Counted from the first letter of the stretch, positions 1 through 5,895 are shown. The stretch is DNA of 6,225 bases from JBIOHJ01 sp044448905 (GCA_044448905.1 JBIOHJ010000157.1:1-6225), one strand, 5' to 3'. Numbers and translations are program-made. Notes: generated by a model not told the origin, from the sequence alone.

Positions 1-242
1 CTCTAATTGAAAATGTGCTGCCGGTAAAACAAAAGGATTATATCAGTAATTATAGATATGAATACAAAAGGCTTTTCGAATTTTTGAATACTTCATTTGA
101 AACAGAATTCTTAAAAAAGCAAGATGTAACAATGAAACTACACAAAAAATCTGCAAAGCTTAAAGAAATGCAAAACTCATGGTACAATCAGGTACTTGTT
201 TCTGAGGATGCGATACCTGAAAGTATTTTTGTTTCAAAATGA
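1..242 (+). CDS. C-terminal end of an unidentified protein (5' truncated by window edge)
   Basis: The reading frame is open from the first bases of the window to a TGA stop at 240-242, leaving about 79 residues. A GTG at 15 is possible as a start, but the frame continues upstream of it (residues LIEN before the GTG), so this is most likely the tail of a longer gene. The visible part is hydrophilic and rich in Lys, Glu, Phe and Tyr. It has no membrane segment, no cysteine or histidine cluster and no motif I recognise. The middle, from about the YEYKRLFEFL stretch to KLKEMQ, looks mainly alpha-helical. It is followed by a spacer with no strong terminator hairpin, so its relation to the downstream two-component genes is unknown. 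I assign no function. That it is coding is fairly likely given the open frame and codon use similar to its neighbours. Confidence 0.6.
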   Translation, partial: LIENVLPVKQKDYISNYRYEYKRLFEFLNTSFETEFLKKQDVTMKLHKKSAKLKEMQNSWYNQVLVSEDAIPESIFVSK

Positions 243-311
243 TTTCGCCCGGTATAATTTTTATTGCTTTTTTCTTTTAAACAAAGGAAAACGAACTCCA
301 CCCGCTAACAC

Positions 312-319
312 TATCTTTG
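312..319 (+). promoter_or_regulatory. Candidate Bacteroidota -7 promoter element TATCTTTG
   Basis: TATCTTTG followed by C matches the Bacteroidota sigma-factor -7 consensus TAnnTTTG exactly. It lies about 100 bases ahead of the response regulator start, so transcription would begin near 325 and leave a 5' leader of about 90 nt. No clear -33 TTTG is present at the usual 19-21 base spacing (the sequence there is A-rich), so the call rests on the -7 box and its position. A second exact match lies at 395-402. Confidence 0.4.
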
Positions 320-394
320 CAGAATATTTACTCTGATTATCATCCAGTAACAATTCGGTAATCTGCATTTAACAATTTAATAACATGCTGGCGG

Positions 395-402
395 TAGTTT
401 TG
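395..402 (+). promoter_or_regulatory. Second candidate -7 element TAGTTTTG, close to the response regulator start
   Basis: TAGTTTTG also fits TAnnTTTG and ends 13 bases before the ATG at 416. If used, it would give a leader of only a few nucleotides. No -33 TTTG is found at normal spacing. In AT-rich DNA such octamers can occur by chance, so this is weaker than the 312-319 candidate. Confidence 0.22.
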
Positions 403-415
403 ATTCGGAAAAAGA

Positions 416-1096
416 ATGGATAACAAGCAGATAAAAATACTTTTAGTTGATGATGAACCCGATATATTGGAGTTCATGGAATATAATCTGAAAAAAGAAG
501 GTTTTAATGTATTACTCGGGAAAAACGGGAAAGAGGCAGTTGAAATTGCCAAAAAAGAAAAACCTGAACTGATAATCCTGGATATAATGATGCCCGTTAT
601 GGATGGTATTGAAGCCTGCCGTATCATGCGTGCAAATCCTTCATTAAAAAATTCGGTAATTACTTTTCTTACCGCACGTAATGAAGATTACTCACAGATT
701 GCCGGGTTTGATGTGGGCGCTGATGATTACATCAGCAAACCGATTAAACCGCGCGTAATGATGAGCCGGATAAAAGCGTTGCTTCGCAGGGTAAACGGAA
801 GCGCAGCCGAAAGCAAACTAAAAATAGGTAATCTTGAAATTGACCGTGAAAAATACCTGGTTTATAAAAGCGGGGAGGCGCTTGTTTTTCCACGTAAAGA
901 ATTTGAACTGCTTTCTTTGCTAACCTCAAAACCTGGAAAAGTATTTACCCGTGAAGATATCCTTAACCGTGTTTGGGGAAGTGATATTGTGGTTGGAGAC
1001 CGCACCATTGATGTTCACATCCGCAAGATTCGTGAAAAACTGGGTGACGATACCATCAAAACCGTAAAAGGAATAGGGTATAAGTTTGATATGTAA
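416..1096 (+). CDS. OmpR/PhoB-family response regulator transcription factor
   Basis: This is a cytoplasmic two-component DNA-binding regulator of 226 aa, the usual length for the family. The receiver domain covers about residues 6-125. Its acidic pair is D12-D13, the phosphoacceptor is D56 in LDIMMPVMDG, the switch Thr is T86, and the conserved Lys is K108 followed by P109. The winged-helix output domain covers about 135-226. It has the EFELL helix at 162-166, the RTIDVHIRKIREKL recognition helix at 196-209, and the C-terminal wing GIGY at 219-222. All catalytic and switch residues are intact, so it should be phosphorylated normally. The ATG at 416 places D12-D13 at the expected distance from the N-terminus. 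No Shine-Dalgarno is visible. The kinase gene follows after 45 bases on the same strand, which indicates an operon and a cognate pair. It resembles PhoB-like regulators common in Bacteroidota, but the regulon and signal cannot be inferred, so I give no symbol. Confidence 0.96.
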   Translation: MDNKQIKILLVDDEPDILEFMEYNLKKEGFNVLLGKNGKEAVEIAKKEKPELIILDIMMPVMDGIEACRIMRANPSLKNSVITFLTARNEDYSQIAGFDVGADDYISKPIKPRVMMSRIKALLRRVNGSAAESKLKIGNLEIDREKYLVYKSGEALVFPRKEFELLSLLTSKPGKVFTREDILNRVWGSDIVVGDRTIDVHIRKIREKLGDDTIKTVKGIGYKFDM

Positions 1097-1118
1097 TATT
1101 TTTTTGCTCCTTTTGTTT

Positions 1119-1134
1119 TTCCTGATTTCAGGAA
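1119..1134 (+). promoter_or_regulatory. Short hairpin covering the SD-like AGGAA ahead of the histidine kinase
   Basis: TTCCTGA and TCAGGAA are perfect inverted repeats separated by two bases. As RNA they can form a 6-bp stem with an ATTT loop (1119-1124 with 1129-1134). The 3' arm contains AGGAA at 1130-1134, about 8 bases before the ATG at 1142. This is the only well-placed SD-like sequence I find ahead of any gene in the window. Folding would pair it. The repeat is short and could be chance, and Bacteroidota ribosomes rely little on Shine-Dalgarno pairing. Confidence 0.3.
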
Positions 1135-1141
1135 TTCATCC

Positions 1142-2194
1142 ATGACAAAAAATTTACCGCTCAGTTCTGTAAATCTTCTCGCATCGTTTTTCATTTCGCT
1201 GATTATTACTTCGGTAATTTATATTTTTTGTTATGTTACAATAACTCCAATCACTCCTTTTTCTGTAATAGCAATTTTCCTGTTAAGTTTTATTGTTGTT
1301 TATTTTATTTTTCGCTGGATCATGAAAAAATATTTTGTTGAAAACCTGAAAGATATATACCTTAATATAGAATCAGCCACCGGTATTTCAAAGTTGCATA
1401 CAAAATCAGAATTGAAAGATGAAAAAATCATTCCTGAAATAATCAATGTTATTGATGACTGGAAAAAAGATCAGGAAAAAGAAATTGATAAGCTAAAACA
1501 GCTGGAATTGTATCGCAAAGAATTTTTAGGAAATGTTTCTCACGAGCTGAAAACACCCATCTTCAATGTGCAGGGATATATTCATACGCTAATTGACGGT
1601 GGAATTGAAGATGCCGATGTCAATACTCATTACCTCAACAAAGCTGCAAAAAGCCTTGACCGTTTAATTTCTATTGTGGATGATCTCGATTCGATTTCGA
1701 AACTTGAAGCCGGAAAATTAATTATCGAGCCGCGTACATTTGATATTTATGAACTGGCTAAAGAAATTATTGAATCGCTCGATATACAAGCCAAAGAAAA
1801 ACACATTCAGCTCCGAATACGGGAAAATTCCGCCAAGTCATTTTATGTTTTCGCTGATAAGGAACGAATCAGGCAGGTGATGGTAAACCTGCTTGTAAAT
1901 TCAATAAAGTATGGAAAAGAAAACGGTGAAACGGAAATTAATTTCAGCGAGCGTACCGATACCATTGTTGTTGATATAAGCGATAATGGAATCGGAATAG
2001 ATACCGAACATTTACCCCGATTATTTGAGCGTTTTTACCGAGTTGATAAAAGCCGTTCGCGTGAACAGGGAGGAACCGGTTTGGGATTGGCTATTGTAAA
2101 ACATATTATTGAGGCACACGGGCAAAAAATAAGTGTGAGCAGCAAGTTCGGTTACGGAACTGTTTTTTCTTTTACACTTGCACGAAGCAAATGA
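1142..2194 (+). CDS. Membrane sensor histidine kinase with minimal extracytoplasmic loop
   Basis: A 350-aa kinase that should phosphorylate the response regulator encoded just upstream. Two hydrophobic helices lie at about residues 11-33 and 40-60, separated by only a few residues (around TITPITP), so there is no periplasmic sensor domain. A charged helical linker at about 61-125 leads to the HisKA domain with the H-box NVSHELKTP at 131-139, phospho-acceptor H134. The HATPase_c domain follows. Its N-box has N249 and N253, its G1 box is DNGIGI at 281-286, its F-box is LFERFYR at 294-300, and its G2 box is GGTGLGLA at 310-317. All catalytic boxes are present. I see no obvious PAS domain or HAMP signature. 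The architecture resembles the PhoR-like kinases paired with PhoB-like regulators in Bacteroidota, but no phosphate-specific evidence (pst or phoU genes) is present. The ATG at 1142 is the natural start. The gene ends 20 bases before the convergent isomerase gene. Confidence 0.95.
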   Translation: MTKNLPLSSVNLLASFFISLIITSVIYIFCYVTITPITPFSVIAIFLLSFIVVYFIFRWIMKKYFVENLKDIYLNIESATGISKLHTKSELKDEKIIPEIINVIDDWKKDQEKEIDKLKQLELYRKEFLGNVSHELKTPIFNVQGYIHTLIDGGIEDADVNTHYLNKAAKSLDRLISIVDDLDSISKLEAGKLIIEPRTFDIYELAKEIIESLDIQAKEKHIQLRIRENSAKSFYVFADKERIRQVMVNLLVNSIKYGKENGETEINFSERTDTIVVDISDNGIGIDTEHLPRLFERFYRVDKSRSREQGGTGLGLAIVKHIIEAHGQKISVSSKFGYGTVFSFTLARSK

Positions 2195-2214
2195 TGCGAA
2201 ACAGCAATTGTTAT

Positions 2215-3198
2215 TTAAATTTTCGCAAGCGCTCCTTTTAAATAATCTATCACCTTGACTTCGGTTGCATCAATGTTACGTATTTCAGATAAGTACCAGC
2301 TTACCCAATCTCCAAAATGAATTAAATAAAATGCTTTTTCAAGCTGCGTATTTCCTTTCGAGAATATTTCAAAAACATACGGTGTGTATTTTGAAACAAT
2401 TTCTTTGGTTAAATTCATTCGGGCTTGCGTGCGTTTATAATCATTTTCATTGCGTAAAAAAACAACGGCTAATTTATTATTAGGAATTGTCCAGCCCACT
2501 AATTCATTGTGATTCATCTCCGGAAGAACATGATGCCAGCAAACCATTTTAGCATTTTCATTTATCTGCTGCCGGAAACGAATTGCCACTCCTTCGAAAT
2601 TTGCTGCGCTGTAAATAACCGGAATTTTTTTATGCAGCTTTTCAGCGAGGTAATAAGCTTCGGACATGATATGCTCTTCTTCGTAATTAAGCATTGCAAC
2701 CGATTTTTTCATTTGTGATTTAAACGAACCCGAGATAAGCTTATAACCATGAAGCACAAAAAACAATTGCGTAAAAGAATAGGCAATGGCTGAACGCGGA
2801 GGTCTGCCCGAAGGAATAATGATACGATCAATTTTTTTCTTTTCAGCCATTTCCAGAGCTTTTCCTCCCGAAGTAACACAGCAAATTTTTGCTTTTTTCT
2901 GAATTGCCATCTCAAAACATTGTATGGTTTCTTCGGTATTGCCCGAGTACGATGAAACAATAACCAGCGTATTTTGGTTTACATATTCAGGCAGGAAATA
3001 ATCTTTATTGACTGCTACCGGAACTTTTATTTCGTTTTCAATAATCTGCGCAATGACGCTTCCTCCGATTCCTGAACCCCCAAGCCCTGTAATTATTACG
3101 TTACGTATTTTGCTTTTGGGCTGAGTAAATTTTGCTTTTTCGCCAATGACTATTGCTTCGGTTATTTGCTGAGTAAACGTTGCGATGAGTGCTTTCAT
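2215..3198 (-). CDS. Bifunctional phosphoglucose/phosphomannose isomerase (SIS-domain family)
   Basis: A cytoplasmic sugar-phosphate isomerase of 327 aa, a normal length for the PGI/PMI family, which is distinct from classical Pgi and from zinc-dependent ManA. It is predicted to interconvert fructose 6-phosphate with glucose 6-phosphate and with mannose 6-phosphate. The N-terminal SIS domain carries the loop GLGGSGIGG at 38-46, the phosphate-binding SSYSGNTEET at 82-91, and PRSAIAY at 134-140. The second SIS half carries E214 (in NENAK) and H230 (in NHNE). These are 16 residues apart, the same spacing as the catalytic Glu203 and His219 I recall from the Pyrobaculum aerophilum enzyme. The ATG at 3196-3198 leaves a short N-terminus before the first SIS strand. 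It lies 77 bases downstream of pyrH with no clear terminator between, so it may be co-transcribed. Substrate range is inferred from the family; a related SIS isomerase of single specificity is possible. Confidence 0.88.
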   Translation of the reverse strand: MKALIATFTQQITEAIVIGEKAKFTQPKSKIRNVIITGLGGSGIGGSVIAQIIENEIKVPVAVNKDYFLPEYVNQNTLVIVSSYSGNTEETIQCFEMAIQKKAKICCVTSGGKALEMAEKKKIDRIIIPSGRPPRSAIAYSFTQLFFVLHGYKLISGSFKSQMKKSVAMLNYEEEHIMSEAYYLAEKLHKKIPVIYSAANFEGVAIRFRQQINENAKMVCWHHVLPEMNHNELVGWTIPNNKLAVVFLRNENDYKRTQARMNLTKEIVSKYTPYVFEIFSKGNTQLEKAFYLIHFGDWVSWYLSEIRNIDATEVKVIDYLKGALAKI

Positions 3199-3275
3199 GA
3201 TTTTCTAAAATGTTTTATTTCTGAAAACTAAAAAAATAAAAATATAATTTTAATGAACGGGCTGCGGATGAGTTT

Positions 3276-3983
3276 TTATACCTCCACCAGCGTTCCCACG
3301 GTTTCACCTTCCGCAATCTTCAGAAGGTTTCCTTCTTTATTCATGTCAAAAACAATAATGGGCAGCTTGTTTTCCTGGCAAAGCGTAATGGCTGTCATGT
3401 CCATTACCTTTAAATTTTTATCATATACTTCGGTAAACTTCAGCTTGTCGAACCGGGTAGCATTTTTTTCCTTTTCGGGATCGGCACTATAAATTCCATC
3501 CACCCGTGTGCCTTTTAAAATTACATCGGCTTCAATTTCGATGGCGCGCAATGAAGCTGCTGTATCGGTAGTGAAATACGGATTGCCGGTACCAGCTCCG
3601 AAAATTACCACACGCCCTTTTTCGAGATGACGAACTGCTTTTCTTCGGATAAACGGTTCGCAAATAGCTTCCATTTTTATAGCTGATTGTAATCTTGTGA
3701 AAACCCCGAGCCCTTCTAATGCTGCCTGCAAAGCCATGGAGTTAATAACGGTGGCAAGCATTCCCATATAATCACCCTGTACACGATCCATGCCGCCTTC
3801 TGATGCCTGCAATCCGCGGAAAATATTTCCTCCGCCAATCACAATTGCCACCTGTACCTTTTTATCAACTACCGATTTTACTTCGTGTGCAAACTGCATA
3901 ATGCGGCTGTTATCAATGCCGAATTGTTTGTCACCCATGAGGGCTTCACCGCTTAATTTGAGGAGAATGCGTTTATACTTCAT
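3276..3983 (-). CDS. pyrH: UMP kinase (uridylate kinase)
   Basis: Cytoplasmic bacterial UMP kinase of the amino-acid kinase fold, normally a homohexamer, which converts UMP and ATP to UDP and ADP in pyrimidine nucleotide synthesis. It is complete at 235 aa, close to the usual 235-245. Landmarks in order are: LKLSGEA at 8-14 with K9 for ATP phosphate contact; GGGNIFRG at 50-57; GDYMGMLAT at 70-78 with D71 for UMP; GTGNPYFTTDTAA at 131-143, the UMP and oligomer segment typical of PyrH; YSADP at 165-169; and VMDMTA at 193-198. The family is usually inhibited by UTP. The ATG at 3981-3983 starts directly at the conserved MKYKRILLKLSGE. The tsf operon terminator lies upstream, so pyrH probably needs its own promoter or read-through; I found no convincing one. 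In many bacteria frr follows pyrH, whereas here a sugar-phosphate isomerase does. Confidence 0.97.
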   Translation of the reverse strand: MKYKRILLKLSGEALMGDKQFGIDNSRIMQFAHEVKSVVDKKVQVAIVIGGGNIFRGLQASEGGMDRVQGDYMGMLATVINSMALQAALEGLGVFTRLQSAIKMEAICEPFIRRKAVRHLEKGRVVIFGAGTGNPYFTTDTAASLRAIEIEADVILKGTRVDGIYSADPEKEKNATRFDKLKFTEVYDKNLKVMDMTAITLCQENKLPIIVFDMNKEGNLLKIAEGETVGTLVEV

Positions 3984-4010
3984 GCCTCAAAAATAAAACT
4001 ATTTTGTTCA

Positions 4011-4105
4011 CTTGATACTTATGTATAAGAAGATAAAAAAACCGCTTCGGAATTCCGAAGCGGTTGTGTTTTTTGATCTTGATACTTGTGTCTTGCTACT
4101 TCCTC
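4011..4105. repeat. Degenerate CTTGNNN heptanucleotide units flanking the terminator
   Basis: Reading the + strand, consecutive 7-base units run from the tsf stop codon toward the terminator: CTTGATA at 4078-4084, CTTGTGT at 4085-4091, CTTGCTA at 4092-4098 and degenerate CTTCCTC at 4099-4105. On the other side of the hairpin are CTTGATA at 4011-4017 and CTTATGT at 4018-4024. The pairs 4011-4024 and 4078-4091 are 14-base direct repeats differing at one base. On the transcribed strand the unit begins CAAG when read backwards, for example CAAGACA. The array is non-coding. Its origin (a short tandem heptamer family or chance expansion) is not determined. Confidence 0.6.
4035..4065 (-). terminator. 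Strong intrinsic terminator of the rpsI-rpsB-tsf transcript
   Basis: AACCGCTTCGG at 4040-4050 and CCGAAGCGGTT at 4055-4065 are perfect 11-base inverted repeats around an AATT loop. In the direction of tsf transcription the GC-rich stem is followed by a run of T (A at 4035-4041 on the given strand), which is a standard rho-independent terminator about 40 bases past the tsf stop. On the + strand the hairpin is also followed by a T run at 4069-4074, so it could act in both directions. No + strand gene ends here. Confidence 0.92.
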
Positions 4106-4942
4106 CTACCCAATCTGCACCCTCTTAAAAACTTTCACCGTCAATCCTTTTTCAACACTATCTAAATACTGGCGGATGTTTTTCTTATCGTCTTTAATAA
4201 AAGCCTGGTTAAGAAGAGTTGATTCGTTATAAAATTTATTGAGTTTGCCCAATGCAATTTTTTCAATCATCGTTTCGGGTTTGCCTTCGGCACGCGCCTG
4301 TTCTTTTCCTATTTCAATTTCGCGGTCAAGGGTTTTTTGGTCCACATCATCTTTATCAATTGCAACAGGGTTCATAGCCGCAATCTGCATGGCTACATCC
4401 TTTCCCGCTTCAGTTGTGGCTGTAGCAGATGACATTCCGACCATCGAAACCACTCTATTTCCGGGATGAATATAAATAACAACTTTTGGCGCTTCGATAA
4501 CTTCATAACGGGTAAGCTCTATCTTTTCGCCAATTTTTCCTACCTGGTCAATCAGCTTATCGCCAACAGTTACATTTTCCATCGGTAACAATTTCAATGC
4601 ATCAATGCCTGATGGATTATTTTTCATCGCAATTTCCAATACGTCATTTGCAAATTTTACATAGCCTTCGCTTTTTGCTACAAAATCAGTTTCGCAGCTT
4701 ATAGCTATCAAATAGCCCTTGGTTGAATCGGCATTTGTTTTTGCAATGATGTATCCTTCTTTAGCCTCGCGATCAGCACGATTGGCAGCAACTTTTTGCC
4801 CCTTCTTGCGAAGTTCATCAATGGCTTTTTCAAAATCACCGCCCGCTTCCATTAAAGCTTTTTTGCAATCCATCATTCCGGCACCGGTCATCTGGCGCAA
4901 TTTGTTTACATCGGCAGCTGATATAGTTAATGTAGTTGACAT
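4106..4942 (-). CDS. tsf: Translation elongation factor Ts
   Basis: EF-Ts is the cytoplasmic guanine nucleotide exchange factor that releases GDP from EF-Tu. This copy is complete at 278 aa, against about 283 in E. coli. The N-terminal UBA-like domain (about 8-45) contains LRQMTGAGMMDCKKAL at 15-30. The signature TDFVAK lies at 85-90, with D86 and F87 matching the residues that contact EF-Tu. The core domain includes YIHPGNRVVSMVGM at 157-170 and DVAMQIAAMNP at 182-192. A charged helical, coiled-coil-like stretch covers about 198-235, and the closing segment LNQAFIKDDKKNIRQYL is at 244-260. The ATG at 4940-4942 is preceded by an A-rich leader without a Shine-Dalgarno. It follows rpsB after 86 bases, the usual gene order, and is the last gene before the terminator at 4035-4065. 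The stop is TAG and the heptamer units begin immediately after it. Confidence 0.98.
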   Translation of the reverse strand: MSTTLTISAADVNKLRQMTGAGMMDCKKALMEAGGDFEKAIDELRKKGQKVAANRADREAKEGYIIAKTNADSTKGYLIAISCETDFVAKSEGYVKFANDVLEIAMKNNPSGIDALKLLPMENVTVGDKLIDQVGKIGEKIELTRYEVIEAPKVVIYIHPGNRVVSMVGMSSATATTEAGKDVAMQIAAMNPVAIDKDDVDQKTLDREIEIGKEQARAEGKPETMIEKIALGKLNKFYNESTLLNQAFIKDDKKNIRQYLDSVEKGLTVKVFKRVQIG

Positions 4943-4984
4943 TTTTTTATTGACTATTTATTAAATATGAATTTTCAGAGTAAA

Positions 4985-5005
4985 ATCCTCGGATTGTTAG
5001 AGGAT
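4985..5005 (-). promoter_or_regulatory. Small hairpin in the rpsB-tsf spacer, possible attenuator or processing site
   Basis: ATCCTC at 4985-4990 and GAGGAT at 5000-5005 are complementary, with a 9-base loop. In the direction of transcription the stem is followed by TTTA only, so it would be a weak terminator at best. The stem lies in the 86-base gap between rpsB and tsf, where partial termination or RNA processing could set the S2 to EF-Ts ratio. The arms are only six bases long and could be chance. Confidence 0.25.
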
Positions 5006-5028
5006 ACCGAAGGAAATGTATTTATTAC

Positions 5029-5895
5029 TTACTCTGTTACTTTTTTTCTTACTCCGGTTTTGCGTGGGCGCGAACCGCCTTTACGGTCTTCCGAAGATTT
5101 TTCTTCTACTTCAGTTTCACCATCAGATTCTCTGATTTCAATATTTGCGGCATCCTGCGCTTCTTCATCGGCAGCAGCTTCTTTCTCGCGCTCCATTTCT
5201 TTATCGGTTTTTCGATCGGCAATTCCTTCTTCAATGGCTTTTATCATTTCGTTCATGATAAGTTCGATGGCTTTGGTTGCATCATCGTTAGCGGGAATCG
5301 GAAAATCAATATCGGTAGGATCGGTGTTGGTATCACAAATTGCAATGGTAGGAATATTTAGTTTTTTAGCTTCAGCCACAGCAATATGTTCTTTCATAAT
5401 ATCCACAACAAATAATGCTGCTGGGAGACGGGTAAGATCAGCGATACTGCCAATCAATTTTTCCATTTTGGCTTTCTGACGGGTAATTTGAAGGCGTTCT
5501 TTTTTCGAAATATTTGCAAAGGTTCCGTCAGTAGCCATTTTATCAAAGCCGCTCATCTTTTTAACCGACTTGCGCTGCGTGGCAAAATTGGTAAGCATTC
5601 CACCGGGCCAGCGCTCAGTTATGTAAGGCATTCCAACCGATTTGGCTGCGTTCGAAACAATATCCTTAGCCTGCTTTTTTGTGGCAACAAATAAAATACG
5701 CTTTCCTGATTTTGCAATCTGCCGGATGGCAGCTGCCGCTTCATCGAGCTTAACAACTGTTTTATTAAGGTCAATAATATGAATTCCGTTGCGCTCCATA
5801 AAAATATACGGTGCCATTTTAGGATTCCATTTTCTTTTGAGATGTCCGAAATGAACACCTGCGTCTAACAATTCCTGCTGTGAAATACTTGCCAT
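5029..5895 (-). CDS. rpsB: Small-subunit ribosomal protein S2 (uS2) with charged C-terminal extension
   Basis: uS2 sits on the solvent side of the 30S subunit between head and body. The core is clear: GVHFGH at 13-18, WNPKMAPYIF at 23-32, GIHIIDLNKT at 37-46, FVATKKQA at 69-76, RWPGGMLTNF at 95-104, DLTRLPAALFVVD at 153-165, and IPANDDATKAI at 200-210. The protein is 288 aa, against 241 in E. coli. The extra length is a tail from about residue 228, mostly Glu/Asp/Lys/Ala up to about 270 and then basic (RKGG, RPRK, RKK). The tail looks disordered and low-complexity. The ATG at 5893-5895 begins MASISQQELLDAGVHFGH, the expected N-terminus. No Shine-Dalgarno is seen. It lies 45 bases after rpsI and 86 bases before tsf on the same strand, in one probable operon. 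In other bacteria S2 represses its own operon; nothing here tests that. Confidence 0.98.
   Translation of the reverse strand: MASISQQELLDAGVHFGHLKRKWNPKMAPYIFMERNGIHIIDLNKTVVKLDEAAAAIRQIAKSGKRILFVATKKQAKDIVSNAAKSVGMPYITERWPGGMLTNFATQRKSVKKMSGFDKMATDGTFANISKKERLQITRQKAKMEKLIGSIADLTRLPAALFVVDIMKEHIAVAEAKKLNIPTIAICDTNTDPTDIDFPIPANDDATKAIELIMNEMIKAIEEGIADRKTDKEMEREKEAAADEEAQDAANIEIRESDGETEVEEKSSEDRKGGSRPRKTGVRKKVTE

Noticed and set aside
15..17. GTG as the true start of the left-edge gene
   Set aside because: The frame is open to the first base of the window with no stop upstream. A 75-residue stand-alone protein is possible, but a truncated longer gene is the simpler reading.
340..627. 95-codon open frame on the - strand overlapping the response regulator and its promoter region
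   Set aside because: It overlaps the strongly supported receiver domain. Its translation is Ser/Ile/Phe-rich with no family features, typical of an antisense shadow.
352..1218. TTCGGTAAT recurring at about 354, 652 and 1210
   Set aside because: Two of the three copies are in coding sequence, where they are explained by common codons (TCG GTA AT). Spacing is irregular and there is no sign of a binding-site array.
3988..3995. TATTTTTG on the - strand just upstream of pyrH as a -7 promoter element
   Set aside because: It fits TAnnTTTG but ends only about 5 bases before the ATG, which would give a leaderless message. No -33 TTTG is present at the right spacing, so it is probably chance in an AT-rich gap.
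4967..5479. Long open frame of 170 codons on the + strand, antisense to rpsB
   Set aside because: It lies almost wholly inside the well-conserved rpsB gene on the opposite strand. Its predicted protein is a Ser/Ala/Phe-rich product of reading Glu/Lys/Ala codons backwards. It has no recognisable domain, so it is a shadow frame.
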